From: AC-32 sp963821495
GTDB taxonomy: Bacteria > Actinomycetota > Thermoleophilia > Gaiellales > Gaiellaceae
Direction: 5' to 3'
Length of the DNA: 64,000 nucleotides
Assembly (NCBI GenBank): GCA_963821495.1
Contig: CAWGEA010000001.1
Location: forward strand, 521,311 to 585,310
The notes under the pieces were generated by a model. The model did not search any database and was not told the origin of the DNA. It worked only from the letters and a program-made list of their open reading frames with translations. A program made the translations under genes and the position numbers. This document shows, in pieces, positions 24,729 to 33,309 of this stretch (positions within the stretch are counted from its first letter, which is position 1; every line of letters begins with the position of its first letter).

Positions 24729-25177
24729 GAGCCGGTGCCCTGCCCGCCCAGCGCGGCCGCGAGCTGGTCGAGCGCGGCCTGCTCGGCGGGGCTGACGCTC
24801 TCGCCGCTCTCCTTGTGGGCGGCGGCGACCCGCCGGGCAAGGGCGAGCACGAAGCTCCGGTAGCCCTCGACTTCCTCCGGCGTCGCCTTGCTCTCCAGCG
24901 CGGCGACCGCGTCGCGCAGCGACTGCATGCCCTCCTGGGTGAGCTTCTCCGGCGTGCCGTACTTGTGCCGGTCGAACTCCGGCTTCGCCGCGACGATCTC
25001 GTCGAGCACTTCGCTCTCGCCGTGTTGCCCTCGGGCCTCGCTGTAGGCCTTCGCCAGCGCGAAGCTCTCGCGGAAGCTCCCGCCGCGCTCGGCCGTCAGC
25101 ACCAGCATCCCGGCCACCGGCGGTCCTTCCAGCACCGCCTGCCACTCCTCTTCGGTGAATGCGCTCTTTCCGGTCAT
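24725..25177 (-). CDS. Conserved hypothetical helical protein
   Basis: This 150-residue, Glu/Ala-rich, largely helical protein has an ATG start (25177) with GGGAGCGAC upstream. It includes FTEEEWQAVLEGPPVAGMLVLTAERGGSFRESFALAKAYSEAR and PEFDRHKYGTPEKLTQEGM. Similar proteins of unknown function occur in Actinobacteria. It is translationally coupled to the dehydrogenase downstream through the CTGA overlap. Confidence 0.6.
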   Translation of the reverse strand: MTGKSAFTEEEWQAVLEGPPVAGMLVLTAERGGSFRESFALAKAYSEARGQHGESEVLDEIVAAKPEFDRHKYGTPEKLTQEGMQSLRDAVAALESKATPEEVEGYRSFVLALARRVAAAHKESGESVSPAEQAALDQLAAALGGQGTGS

Positions 25178-25220
25178 GTCGCTCCCTTCTGGCCGCGGGC
25201 GGCGCCGCTAGCATCGACCC

Positions 25221-27374
25221 ATGGCCGTCGCGTCGCCCGAACGCTATCTCGCGGACCTGAACCCGGCGCAGCGGGAGGCGGTGCTGGCGACGGAAGGCCC
25301 GCTGCTCGTCGTCGCGGGCGCCGGCTCCGGCAAGACGCGCGTGCTCACCTACCGCGTCGCGCACCTGCTGAACGCCTGCGGCGTGAAGCCGAACGAGATC
25401 CTCGCGATCACCTTCACGAACAAGGCCGCGGGCGAGATGCGCGAGCGCCTGGAGGATCTGCTCGGCCCGGTCGCGCGGGCGATCTGGATCCTGACCTTCC
25501 ACGCCGCCTGCGGCCGGATCCTGCGCCGCGAGGCGCCGCGCCTCGGCTACCGCTCGAACTTCACCATCTACGACCAGGCCGACCAGGTGCGGCTGACGAA
25601 GGCGTGCCTCGAGGAGCTCGAGCGCGACCCGAAGCGCTTCGTCCCGCGCGGTATCCACGCGCAGATCTCGGCCGCCAAGAACCAGCTCGTCACGCCGGCC
25701 GAGTACGCCGAGCGCGTCGCCTCCTTCTACGACCAGACCGTCGCCGAGGTCTACGACCTCTACCAGCGGCGCCTGTTCGCCTCGAACGCCGTCGACTTCG
25801 ACGACCTGCTGATGCTGACGGTGCAGGTGCTCGAGCGCTTCCCGGAGGCGCGCGAGCGCTGGCAGCGCTCGTTCCGGTACGTCCTCGTCGACGAGTACCA
25901 GGACACAAACCACGCGCAGTACCGGCTCCTGCAGCTGCTGGCCGAGAAGCACCGCAACGTCTGTGCGGTCGGCGACCCGGACCAGTCGATCTACGCCTTC
26001 AGAGGTGCCGACATCCGGAACATCCTCGAGTTCGAGCGCGACTTCGGCGAGACGCGCACGGTCGCGCTGGAGCAGAACTACCGCTCGACGAACACCATCC
26101 TCCAGGCCGCCAACGCGGTGATCGAGCACAACCGCGAGCGCAAGCCGAAGAACCTCTGGTCGGAGCTCGGCGAGGGTGAGCCGGTGCGCGTGCTCGAGGT
26201 CGAGGACGAGCACGCCGAGGCGCGCTTCGTCGCGGCGGAGATCGCGCTGCTCGTCGAGGAGGGCTGCTCGAGCAGCGAGATTGCGGTCTTCTACCGGACG
26301 AACGCGCAGTCGCGGGTGCTGGAGGACGTGCTGGTTCGCCAGGGCGTCGCGTACCAGGTGATCGGCGGCCCGCGCTTCTACGAGCGCGCCGAGGTGAAGG
26401 ACGTGATCGCCTACCTGCAGGCGATCGACAATCCCTACGACGCCGTCTCGCTGCAGCGGATCGCGAACCGGCCGCGCCGCGGGATCGGCGACGCGAGCCT
26501 CGCGCGGCTGCAGGCGCACGCGGACGCGCACGGGATCTCGCTCTGGGAGGCGCTTGCGCAGCCCGAGGAGGCCGGCATCTCGGCCGCGCCGCTGCGGGCG
26601 GTGCAGCAGCTCCACGGCCTGCTCGGGACGCTGATGGCCGGTGCCCTCGACATGGAGGTTCCCGAGGTGATCGAGCGCGTGCTCGAGCGCAGCGGCTATC
26701 TCGAGACGCTCCGCGCCGAGCGCACGATCGAGGCGCAGGGCCGGATCGAGAACCTGCAGGAGCTCGTCGGCGTCGCGCAGGAGTATCAGCAGACCTCGCC
26801 GGAGCCCTCGCTCTCCGGCTTTCTGCAGGAGATCTCGCTCTACTCCGACCAGGACGCGATCCGTGGCGAGCAGAGCCTCGTCACGCTGATGACGCTGCAC
26901 AACGCGAAGGGGCTCGAGTTCCGCGGCGTCTTCATGATCGGGATGGAGGAGGGGATCTTCCCGCACGCGCGCTCGATCGAGGAGCAGGGGCTCGAGGAGG
27001 AGCGGCGGCTCGCGTACGTCGGTATGACGCGCGCCAGGGAGCAGCTCGTCCTGACCCACGCGAGCGCCCGCTCGCTCTACGGCAGCCGTTCCTACAACCT
27101 GCCCTCGCGCTTCCTCGACGAGCTTCCCGGCGACAGGGTCGAGCGGCAGCGGCTGCAGCCGGCCTCGTGGTCCGGCTACGGCTCGCCGACCGGCGTGGCT
27201 CCGCGCTCCGACGCGCCCTCGCTCTCGACCGGCGACTCGGTCCGGCACGAGACCCTCGGCGAGGGCGTCGTGACGGCGATCGAGCGCGGCGGGCTTGTCA
27301 CCGTCCGCTTCGCGAGCGACGGCAGCGAGCGGCGGTTGATGCTCGACTACGCGCCGCTGGAGCGCATCTCCTAG
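25221..27374 (+). CDS. pcrA: ATP-dependent DNA helicase PcrA/UvrD (SF1A)
   Basis: The 717-residue protein has all SF1 helicase motifs: Walker A VAGAGSGKTRVL (residues 32-43), TFTNKAAGEM, Walker B VLVDEYQDTN, GDPDQSIYAFRGAD, EQNYRST, LMTLHNAKGLEF and YVGMTRAR. It unwinds DNA 3'-5' in repair and in clearing recombination or transcription blocks. The C-terminal Tudor-like tail (GDSVRHETLGEGVVTAIERGG) binds RNA polymerase in known PcrA proteins. The ATG start diverges from the 25177 gene; the stop overlaps the next start. Confidence 0.95.
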   Translation: MAVASPERYLADLNPAQREAVLATEGPLLVVAGAGSGKTRVLTYRVAHLLNACGVKPNEILAITFTNKAAGEMRERLEDLLGPVARAIWILTFHAACGRILRREAPRLGYRSNFTIYDQADQVRLTKACLEELERDPKRFVPRGIHAQISAAKNQLVTPAEYAERVASFYDQTVAEVYDLYQRRLFASNAVDFDDLLMLTVQVLERFPEARERWQRSFRYVLVDEYQDTNHAQYRLLQLLAEKHRNVCAVGDPDQSIYAFRGADIRNILEFERDFGETRTVALEQNYRSTNTILQAANAVIEHNRERKPKNLWSELGEGEPVRVLEVEDEHAEARFVAAEIALLVEEGCSSSEIAVFYRTNAQSRVLEDVLVRQGVAYQVIGGPRFYERAEVKDVIAYLQAIDNPYDAVSLQRIANRPRRGIGDASLARLQAHADAHGISLWEALAQPEEAGISAAPLRAVQQLHGLLGTLMAGALDMEVPEVIERVLERSGYLETLRAERTIEAQGRIENLQELVGVAQEYQQTSPEPSLSGFLQEISLYSDQDAIRGEQSLVTLMTLHNAKGLEFRGVFMIGMEEGIFPHARSIEEQGLEEERRLAYVGMTRAREQLVLTHASARSLYGSRSYNLPSRFLDELPGDRVERQRLQPASWSGYGSPTGVAPRSDAPSLSTGDSVRHETLGEGVVTAIERGGLVTVRFASDGSERRLMLDYAPLERIS

Positions 27375-28573
27375 TGCCGATCGAGGTCCGGCCGGTCGCG
27401 CCCGACGAGGTCGGGCCGGCGCTCACGCCGATCTGGCACTACTTCGGAAGCCGCCCCGGGGAGGACGAGCTCGAGCGGCTGGGGACGATCCTGCCGCCGG
27501 AGCGTGTGCTGGCGGCCCTCGACGGCGACCAGATCGTCGGCGGCGCAGGGGCGTATCTGTTCGACACGACCGTCCCAGGCGGCGCGCAGGTGCCGACCGC
27601 GGGAGTGATGGCAGTCGGCGTGCTCCCTACCCATCGCCGCCGCGGCGCGCTCACTGCGCTGATGCGCCGCCAGCTCGCCGACGCGCACGAGCGCGGCGAG
27701 GCGATCGCGACGCTGTTCGCGGCCGAAGGCGGCATCTACCCGCGCTTCGGCTACGGGCTCGCCTCGCTCGCCGGCGACATCGAGCTGCCGAGGGAGCACG
27801 CGCGCCCTTGGGACGACGAGCCACTCGGCGAGGCGCGGCTGCTCGACTCCGACGACGACGTGCTGGAGGTCGTCCCCGGGATCTACGACCGCGTCCAGGC
27901 GGAGACGGTCGGCATGTTCACCCGCTCGCGCGAATGGTGGAAGGTCCGCCGCCTCCGCTCGCGCCCTGGCGGCGGGGAGCGGAGGGCCATCGTGATCGAG
28001 TTGGACGGCGTGTCCGAGGCCTACGCGCTCTACCGGATCAACTTCGGCATCAGCCACATGATCACGGAAAGCGTGGTCGAGGTCTCCGAGGCGGTGGGCT
28101 CCTCACCACGCGCGCTCGCGGCGATCTGGCGCTACCTGCTTGCGATCGACTGGGTGGCGCGCGTCGACGCGTACTGGCTACCGCTCGACCACCCGCTCTT
28201 CCACTGGATCCGCGAGCCCCGGCGGATGGGGTTCTCGGTGCTCGAGGCGGTCTGGGTGCGGCTGGTGGACGTGGGCGCGGCGCTCTCGGCACGCAGCCTG
28301 CGCGGGGGCGAGCTCGTGCTCGACGTGCGCGACGACTTCTGTCCGTGGAACCAGGCGCGCTGGCGCGTCGCGAGCGGCAGCGCCGAGCGCACGACCGCGC
28401 CGGCCGACCTGCAGCTCGACGTCTCCGCGCTCGGCTCCGTCTACCTGGGCGGCTTCACGTTCGAGCAGCTGCGCTGGGGCGGTCGGCTGGAGGAGCTGAG
28501 GCCCGGCGCGGTCGCGCTGGCAGACGAGCTCTTCCGCACCGAGCGCCTGCCATGGTGCCCGGAGCTCTTCTAG
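27374..28573 (+). CDS. Eis-like GNAT N-acetyltransferase
   Basis: The 399-residue protein begins at a GTG sharing one base with the pcrA TAG. The N-terminal GNAT domain has the acetyl-CoA loop GVMAVGVLPTHRRRGALTALMRRQL (about 76-100) and the Eis-typical YPRFGYGLAS. A second GNAT-like domain and an SCP2-like C-terminal domain (ADLQLDVSALGSVYLGGFTFEQLRWGGRLEEL) complete the Eis architecture. Eis proteins acetylate amines such as aminoglycosides or lysines; the natural target here is unknown. Confidence 0.85.
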   Translation: MPIEVRPVAPDEVGPALTPIWHYFGSRPGEDELERLGTILPPERVLAALDGDQIVGGAGAYLFDTTVPGGAQVPTAGVMAVGVLPTHRRRGALTALMRRQLADAHERGEAIATLFAAEGGIYPRFGYGLASLAGDIELPREHARPWDDEPLGEARLLDSDDDVLEVVPGIYDRVQAETVGMFTRSREWWKVRRLRSRPGGGERRAIVIELDGVSEAYALYRINFGISHMITESVVEVSEAVGSSPRALAAIWRYLLAIDWVARVDAYWLPLDHPLFHWIREPRRMGFSVLEAVWVRLVDVGAALSARSLRGGELVLDVRDDFCPWNQARWRVASGSAERTTAPADLQLDVSALGSVYLGGFTFEQLRWGGRLEELRPGAVALADELFRTERLPWCPELF

Positions 28574-30819
28574 CGGAGCGACTCGACCCAGTCGAGCTTG
28601 CGCCCGCAGAGCGTGCGCGCCCGGGCGGCTGAGATCCGCGAGACCGGCTCGCGCGCGTCGCCGGGGCTGAGCGCGACCGGCCCGAACGCGTAGGGATCTC
28701 CGCCGCTGCCCGGCCGCCAGCCGCCGGGGTCGTAGCGGATCGTCACGTCGTGCGCCCCGGCCCCGAGCGGCGTCGAGCCGAGGTCCGTGTAGAGGCCGGG
28801 CCAGTTCAACTCCTCGCGCCGCGAGCCGACGGTGCGGCCGTCGATCGCGACCGAGGCGTCACCGAACCAGTCGCCCGCGATCCAGGCCGTGTAGACGCCG
28901 TCGACGGGCACCGAGACGCGCAGCCGGACGGTGCCGTCGAGCGACGGCGCGCCGAGCGAGATCGCCTCCGGGCGCGTCGCGTAGGCGAGCGTCGTCCCGC
29001 TCAGCGCCTCGACCTGCGAACAGGGCGCAACGGCCGCGGCCTGGCTCGTGTTGCCGAGGTGAAGGTGCCGCACGATCGTCTCCTTCGGGTGCACCGGCCG
29101 CTGCCAGACCTCGTAGTAGCGCCCGCTCCAGACCAGCCGATACGTCGACGGCGGCCGGCTCGCGGCGGGCCCGCGCCGGAGGACGAGCGTGCGGTAGACG
29201 AGCAGCTGGTCGAGCCGGATGCGGTCGATGTCCGCCGACTCGCCCTTGTCGAGCATCGTGCCGTCGGTGAGGTAGTCGAAGCGGCGCCGCAGCTCGGAAG
29301 CGCCCTCGGGATCGAGCCGTCGCAGGAAGTGGCGCGCCCCGTACGGCTCGTAGGTGGTCATCAGCGCGGGCCCGTCGCCCACGAAGTCGCGGCCGATCGT
29401 CTCGAGCTCGTGCAGCTGCCCGCGCGGGGCGAGCCAGACGTCGTGGTACTGATCGACGTTCGACCAGATCACGCCGGCGGCGAGCGCAAGCGCGACGAGC
29501 CCCGACTCGACGAGACGCCCGCTCGAAAGCAGCGCGCCGCAGCCCGCCAGCGCCGCCGCGAGCACGGCCGGAGCGGCCATCGCGAGCGTCTTCCCGCCGA
29601 CCCACGGCGAGCTGACGCCGACGTAGACGAGGCAGCCGACCACAGAGGTGACGACGTAGGTCGGTAGCGCCCAGGCGCGCAAGCGCCAGGCCCACCAGAG
29701 GCCGCCGAGGCCCGCTGCGATCACCACGGCGACGAGGACGTACACCGTGGTCAGGTCGTGGGGGCGGACGCGGAAGTCGCCGATCGGCCAGATCCCGAAG
29801 AGCTGCCAGCCGCTGAGCGGGCCCCTCAGGTTGCCCAGGTTCGACTCCTTGCCGAAGTCGCCGATGTGCGGCAGCCAGTCGACCGCGGCCACGTAGGACG
29901 GCACCGCCAGCACGGCGAGCGCCGCGGCGAAGGCGGTCGACTTCAGCAGCAGCGCGCGCGAGGGCGGTCGCACGGCGACGACCGCGCCGACGAGAAGCGG
30001 CGGGACGAGCCAGAAGGCGCCCGGGAGGCTGAGCACGCAGACCACGGCCGCGCACGCCGCCGCGAGGGGCAGTGCCGCCCGCGGTCCGCGCTCCCGCTCG
30101 AGCGTCCAGGGCAGGAGGGTCCCAATCAGCGCCAGCAGCAGCGCGCCCGCGACCTCCTTGATCCCGCCCCAGAGCGCGTAGCCGTAGAGGATCGCCGGCT
30201 GCGCCGCCACGAACGCGGCGACGGCGCGCAGCGGGCCCGAGACGATCACGCGCCCGAGCACCGTGTACACCGCGAGCGCCAGCAGCGCCGCGAGGAAGGC
30301 GAGGTACGGCTGGTAGAGCCAGGCGCTGTCGTAGGCGAGCAGCTGGTGTCCGATCCCGAGCGGCATCAGGCTGCCGGTCGGGTAGCCGATCGCGAGCGTC
30401 GTCGCGAGCGTCGCCTCGTAGGTGGAGGGCGCAAGGCCGGCGAGGCTGCGGCCGTGCTCCATCACGCGGTCGGTCATCGCGAGGTACGTGGCCGTGTCGT
30501 CGAGCTTGATGTAGCCGCCGAAGGTCGCGCGGCCGGAGAGCACGAACGGCGCCGCGAAGGCCGCGAACACGCCTGCGGCCGCGGCAGGCGCCCAGGGGCG
30601 CGGCCGCGGCCGCCACCAGCGCGAGAGCAGCAGCCCCGCGAGCGCGAGCGCGACCACGAGCGGGCCGGCGAGCTCGGCGGTCGCGTCGGCCAGCGTCGCG
30701 AACTGCGCGGCGAGGATGACGACCGTCAGCCCGGCGGGCAGCACGAGCGGCCGCGGCAGCCGCGAGCCGGCGGCGAGCTCGAGCAGGCAGCCGCAGCCGA
30801 GCGACAGCCCCGCCAGCAC
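28570..30819 (-). CDS. Large polytopic membrane protein, possible GT-C-like
   Basis: About 749 residues: roughly a dozen hydrophobic segments in the first 480, then a soluble C-terminal part of about 260 residues with a beta-rich end (VRLRVSVPVDGVYTAWIAGDWFGDASVAIDGRTVGSRR). A loop FGGYIKLDDTATYLAMTDRVMEHGR after TM3-4 recalls the acidic loop of GT-C glycosyltransferases and related envelope proteins. The frame is open back to the TAG of the upstream gene, so translation may begin up to 14 codons earlier than the GTG used here. No exact family is recognised. Confidence 0.6.
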   Translation of the reverse strand: MLAGLSLGCGCLLELAAGSRLPRPLVLPAGLTVVILAAQFATLADATAELAGPLVVALALAGLLLSRWWRPRPRPWAPAAAAGVFAAFAAPFVLSGRATFGGYIKLDDTATYLAMTDRVMEHGRSLAGLAPSTYEATLATTLAIGYPTGSLMPLGIGHQLLAYDSAWLYQPYLAFLAALLALAVYTVLGRVIVSGPLRAVAAFVAAQPAILYGYALWGGIKEVAGALLLALIGTLLPWTLERERGPRAALPLAAACAAVVCVLSLPGAFWLVPPLLVGAVVAVRPPSRALLLKSTAFAAALAVLAVPSYVAAVDWLPHIGDFGKESNLGNLRGPLSGWQLFGIWPIGDFRVRPHDLTTVYVLVAVVIAAGLGGLWWAWRLRAWALPTYVVTSVVGCLVYVGVSSPWVGGKTLAMAAPAVLAAALAGCGALLSSGRLVESGLVALALAAGVIWSNVDQYHDVWLAPRGQLHELETIGRDFVGDGPALMTTYEPYGARHFLRRLDPEGASELRRRFDYLTDGTMLDKGESADIDRIRLDQLLVYRTLVLRRGPAASRPPSTYRLVWSGRYYEVWQRPVHPKETIVRHLHLGNTSQAAAVAPCSQVEALSGTTLAYATRPEAISLGAPSLDGTVRLRVSVPVDGVYTAWIAGDWFGDASVAIDGRTVGSRREELNWPGLYTDLGSTPLGAGAHDVTIRYDPGGWRPGSGGDPYAFGPVALSPGDAREPVSRISAARARTLCGRKLDWVESLR

Positions 30820-30858
30820 GAGCGGGAACGCGACCCAGGCGACGAGCAGCGCCAGCAG

Positions 30859-31497
30859 CTAGCCGACCGGGACGACCTGTCCCGACGTGATCAGCTCGCG
30901 CACGTGCGTCGCCGACGGATCGAAGACCTCGATCTGCACGTTCGAACCCGGGAAGGCGAGGTAGACGTTGGTCGGCCGCGAGGTGCTGTAGACGGCGAAG
31001 CCGCCCTTGGGCGCGGTGAACGAGCTCTCGTCGGACTTCTTCGCGAGCGCCTTCAGCACGTCGTAGGCGTTGTCGACCGGATACGTGCCGACGAGCGGGT
31101 ACTTCGCCTCGGTGGTGCCGATTGGCGTATCCGACGGGAGGTAGCGCACGTAGATCCGGTCGAGTGTCGTTCGCGTCAGCTCGTAGGTGCGATCCTGCTG
31201 CGGCCCGAGCCAGTAGATCGGCCTGCCGACCTCGACCGAGAGGTCGTGCAGGCGCGGGGGCGTGGCCGCGACGGCCGGGATCGCGGCCACGTGCGGCGTC
31301 TCGCCGGAGGAGCCGCTCGAGTCGCCGCTGCGCACGATCAGCCACACGCCGACCGCAACCGCGATCGCGACGGCGACGACCGCCCCGATCCTGAGCCCGG
31401 GCCTGCGCGCCCAGGTTTCACCGGAGCGCTGGTTCACCGCCATGAGCTTAGGTTCCGCCTCGGCCAGCCCCGTCCTCCCGCGACGCAGCGCAACCAT
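30859..31497 (-). CDS. Membrane-anchored hypothetical protein
   Basis: About 212 residues: a basic N-terminus, one transmembrane helix (LRIGAVVAVAIAVAVGVWLIV, about residues 36-56), then a Ser/Gly linker and an outside domain with IYWLGPQQDRTYELTRTTLDRIYVRYLP and NVYLAFPGSNVQIEVFDPSATHVRELITSG. The ATG at 31497 is preceded by AAAGGCGG. Its TAG is followed in the same frame by the large membrane protein, so the two are likely coexpressed. No family recognised. Confidence 0.6.
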   Translation of the reverse strand: MVALRRGRTGLAEAEPKLMAVNQRSGETWARRPGLRIGAVVAVAIAVAVGVWLIVRSGDSSGSSGETPHVAAIPAVAATPPRLHDLSVEVGRPIYWLGPQQDRTYELTRTTLDRIYVRYLPSDTPIGTTEAKYPLVGTYPVDNAYDVLKALAKKSDESSFTAPKGGFAVYSTSRPTNVYLAFPGSNVQIEVFDPSATHVRELITSGQVVPVG

Positions 31498-31540
31498 CGG
31501 GCCGCCTTTCGCGTTCAAGTGGGGACGAAAGGAGGCTCAA

Positions 31541-31612
31541 TTGACGATCTTGTGGATCATCGTGGTTGTCGTCCTCGTGCTGGCGCTGCTCGGTTTTCTC
31601 GGGTTCCGCTAG
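31541..31612 (+). CDS. Very small single-span membrane peptide (23 residues)
   Basis: A TTG start is preceded by a strong AAAGGAGG (31528-31535). The peptide MTILWIIVVVVLVLALLGFL plus GFR is one hydrophobic helix with a basic end. A strong hairpin terminator lies just downstream at 31633. A good ribosome site, a complete helix and a private terminator argue that it is a real gene. Short hydrophobic peptides of this kind are common in Actinobacteria but have no known function. Confidence 0.6.
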   Translation: MTILWIIVVVVLVLALLGFLGFR

Positions 31613-31632
31613 CCGCTTCGCTCTTGCGCGCA

Positions 31633-31657
31633 GGGGGTCGCTGCCCCGGCGACCCCC
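31633..31657 (+). terminator. Intrinsic terminator
   Basis: GGGGGTCGC and GCGACCCCC form a perfect 9-bp stem with a 7-base loop, followed by TTT. It lies 20 bases after the stop of the 23-residue peptide gene and before the tRNA-Val gene. Confidence 0.75.
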
Positions 31658-31707
31658 TTTACCGCTCCGAAAGCGCGGCGCCCGCTTGCGCTACGCTGGG
31701 CGCGCCA

Positions 31708-31780
31708 GGGCGGTTAGCTCAGTTGGGAGAGCACCAGCTCGACAAGCTGGGGGTCACTGGTTCGAGCCCAGTACCGCCCA
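31708..31780 (+). tRNA. tRNA-Val(GAC)
   Basis: The 73 bases fold into a full cloverleaf: acceptor GGGCGGT/ACCGCCC, D stem GCTC/GAGC, anticodon stem CCAGC/GCTGG with loop TCGACAA (anticodon GAC), and T arm ACTGG-TTCGAGC-CCAGT. CCA is not encoded. Position 33 is C rather than the near-universal T. The 3' half of this gene is repeated at 42807 and, less well, at 48062, so it is the attachment site of an integrated element. Confidence 0.92.
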
Positions 31781-31786
31781 CCTCAC
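31745..31786 (+). repeat. attL-like site in the tRNA 3' end
   Basis: The 27 bases 31745-31771 (AGCTGGGGGTCACTGGTTCG onward) are identical to 42807-42833, and the match continues as CCGCCCACCTCA after a short gap. The tRNA 3' end is the classic target of tyrosine integrases, and a decayed integrase lies immediately downstream. Confidence 0.75.
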
Positions 31787-31812
31787 TACCGGCCTGGGTG
31801 ACCTGCTCCCGG

Positions 31813-33060
31813 TCATCCTCGCCGTCCGCTGTCCATTCGTCGTCCAACTCCGCCACGACGAGCGCCTCTAGCCGCTTGGGCCTGATTCCGCTTCTCGCCC
31901 TCGTACAGATGGCGGTACGTCTTGTGGAACAGAGCGCCGCCGTCGCTGTGCTCCAGTCGCTCCGCCGCCACGGCCGGATCCATCCCGGCAAGAGCCATCA
32001 GGGACGCCGCCGTGTGCCGGAGCATGTGGAACGTAAGCCCTCGAACACCGAGCGCCGCCCCTCCACAGTGGCCGGATCGTTAGTGACCGCAGCCTCCACC
32101 GACCGCACCCAAACCCGATCCCGAAAGCGGTTCGCGCGCCATTGGCGACCCTCCGCTGTCGGAGACACAACCCGCGTCCCGATCGCCCGCGCCATCAGCT
32201 GTTCGGGCAGGAGCGTCGTTTCGAGCCCCGTGAGGTAAATCCGATGATCCCGCCGCCGCTTCGCCAGCGCTGCCGGGATCGTGATCGTGCCGGCCCTTAG
32301 ATCGATCATGTCGTCCGTCAGGCTGAACCAGACGTTCTGACGGCAGCCAACCTGGCCGGCGAGCAGAACGAGCCGCAATACGTGTTCCGGAAACCACGAC
32401 GCGAGCTCGTACAACTCGCGAACCGTCAGCGCTCGCCCCGTTCTCGCCCGATGCTTAATCGGCGGGATCTCGAAGATGCCTCGTCAACTCGCTGCCCGCG
32501 ACCCTTAGCGTCATGAAGAACTCGCTTCAGGAACTCAAGCTCGTTCTTCGCAGACCTCGGATGCTTCGTCGCGCGCGCGTAGATCAAGTCCTCGACCTTC
32601 GCGCGCCGGAGCCTCGCCACCGGTACGTCCTCGCACACGGCCCAGAACTTCGCGCACCGACGGTTGAACTCACGCGTTTGCGGGCTTGGCGATCTGGTGG
32701 CCTCGACTCGCGCGAGCAGCCCGTCCACCGCCTCCGCGAGACGGATCGACGGTTCTTCGTACAGATCCCCGAGCGACCGACGCCGCTTCAGGTCAAAGCT
32801 CGATGGTCTCTGCTGCCTCGCGCGTCGGAGCAGTTCGCGCCGGGAATCCAGCCACCCGCACCTGATACGACCGTCCGCGCTTGCGAATACTCACGCGGCA
32901 TCCCGCCCCCGCGAGCGGGCCGAGGTACTCATTGACCGCGCTTTCGGGATAGCGCCGCTCGCTACCAATACGAATTAGAACGGAGCCGCCCCCGAGCAGC
33001 CTCCCGCCGGATCGTCTCCGGGTGCACCCCCAGGAACCGAGCAAGCAGGCTGCGGCGAGC
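31813..33060 (-). pseudogene. Decayed tyrosine site-specific integrase with excisionase-type HTH
   Basis: Pieces of one integrase are spread over three frames. At the 5' end (33050-32990) is a MerR/excisionase-like helix ARFLGVHPETIRREAARGRL, then SERRYPESAVNEYL and an arm-binding strand VSIRKRGRSYQVRVAG. The core-binding domain follows (FNRRCAKFWAVCEDVPVARL, 32650 area). The catalytic domain (32410-31850) keeps LRLVLLAGQVGCRQNVW, MLRHTAASLMALAGMDPAVA and FHKTYRHLYEGEKR with the Tyr nucleophile region. At least three frame breaks (near 32990, 32795 and 32035) make it non-functional. It points at the tRNA, as integrases at attL do. Confidence 0.8.
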
Positions 33061-33086
33061 GCGCCCATGACGTTGCCGGCGTCGCA

Positions 33087-33174
33087 GTGCTCGCTTGAAG
33101 ATCGAGTAGGGACGGCCCTGCGAGGTCGATGCTCCTCCTCTCCGGGGCCGGAGCGGCGGTGGGAGTCTAGTTGT
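33087..33174. repeat. Island dispersed repeat, copy 1
   Basis: GCTCGCTTGAAGATCG, then GGCCCTGCGAGGTCGATGCT and CCGGGGCCGGAGCGGCGG, match copy 2 at 38587-38672 and, in part, copy 3 at 39085-39127. Read on the minus strand, copies 1 and 2 give similar short peptides (IFKRALRRR and IFRRALERGN), so the repeat may be the duplicated 5' end of a lost gene. Confidence 0.55.
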
Positions 33175-33309
33175 GCAGGGCCAGCGCGCTTGACTAGGAG
33201 AGTTCGAGCAGGGCGGCTCTCAGCGGTGGCAGCGCAGAACCCAAACACCGCCTGCGATCCACCGTGGCGAAGCCGTGCCTTTCGCGCATGGGGAGTAGGC
33301 TTGAGGCAA

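Noticed and set aside
24815..27248. Large open frames on both strands overlapping pcrA and continuing into the dehydrogenase frame
   Set aside because: Only the 3' part of the minus frame (before 24728) is a real protein; the rest mirrors the helicase gene.
29758..32238. An 826-residue + strand open frame spanning the membrane protein, the tRNA and the integrase
   Set aside because: It crosses a tRNA gene and several unrelated coding regions and has mirror-frame composition.
33022..33309. N-terminal extension of the LuxR-type regulator back to 33022
   Set aside because: The extension overlaps the integrase remnant and a repeat, and the conserved ATPase domain begins just after the ATG at 33310.
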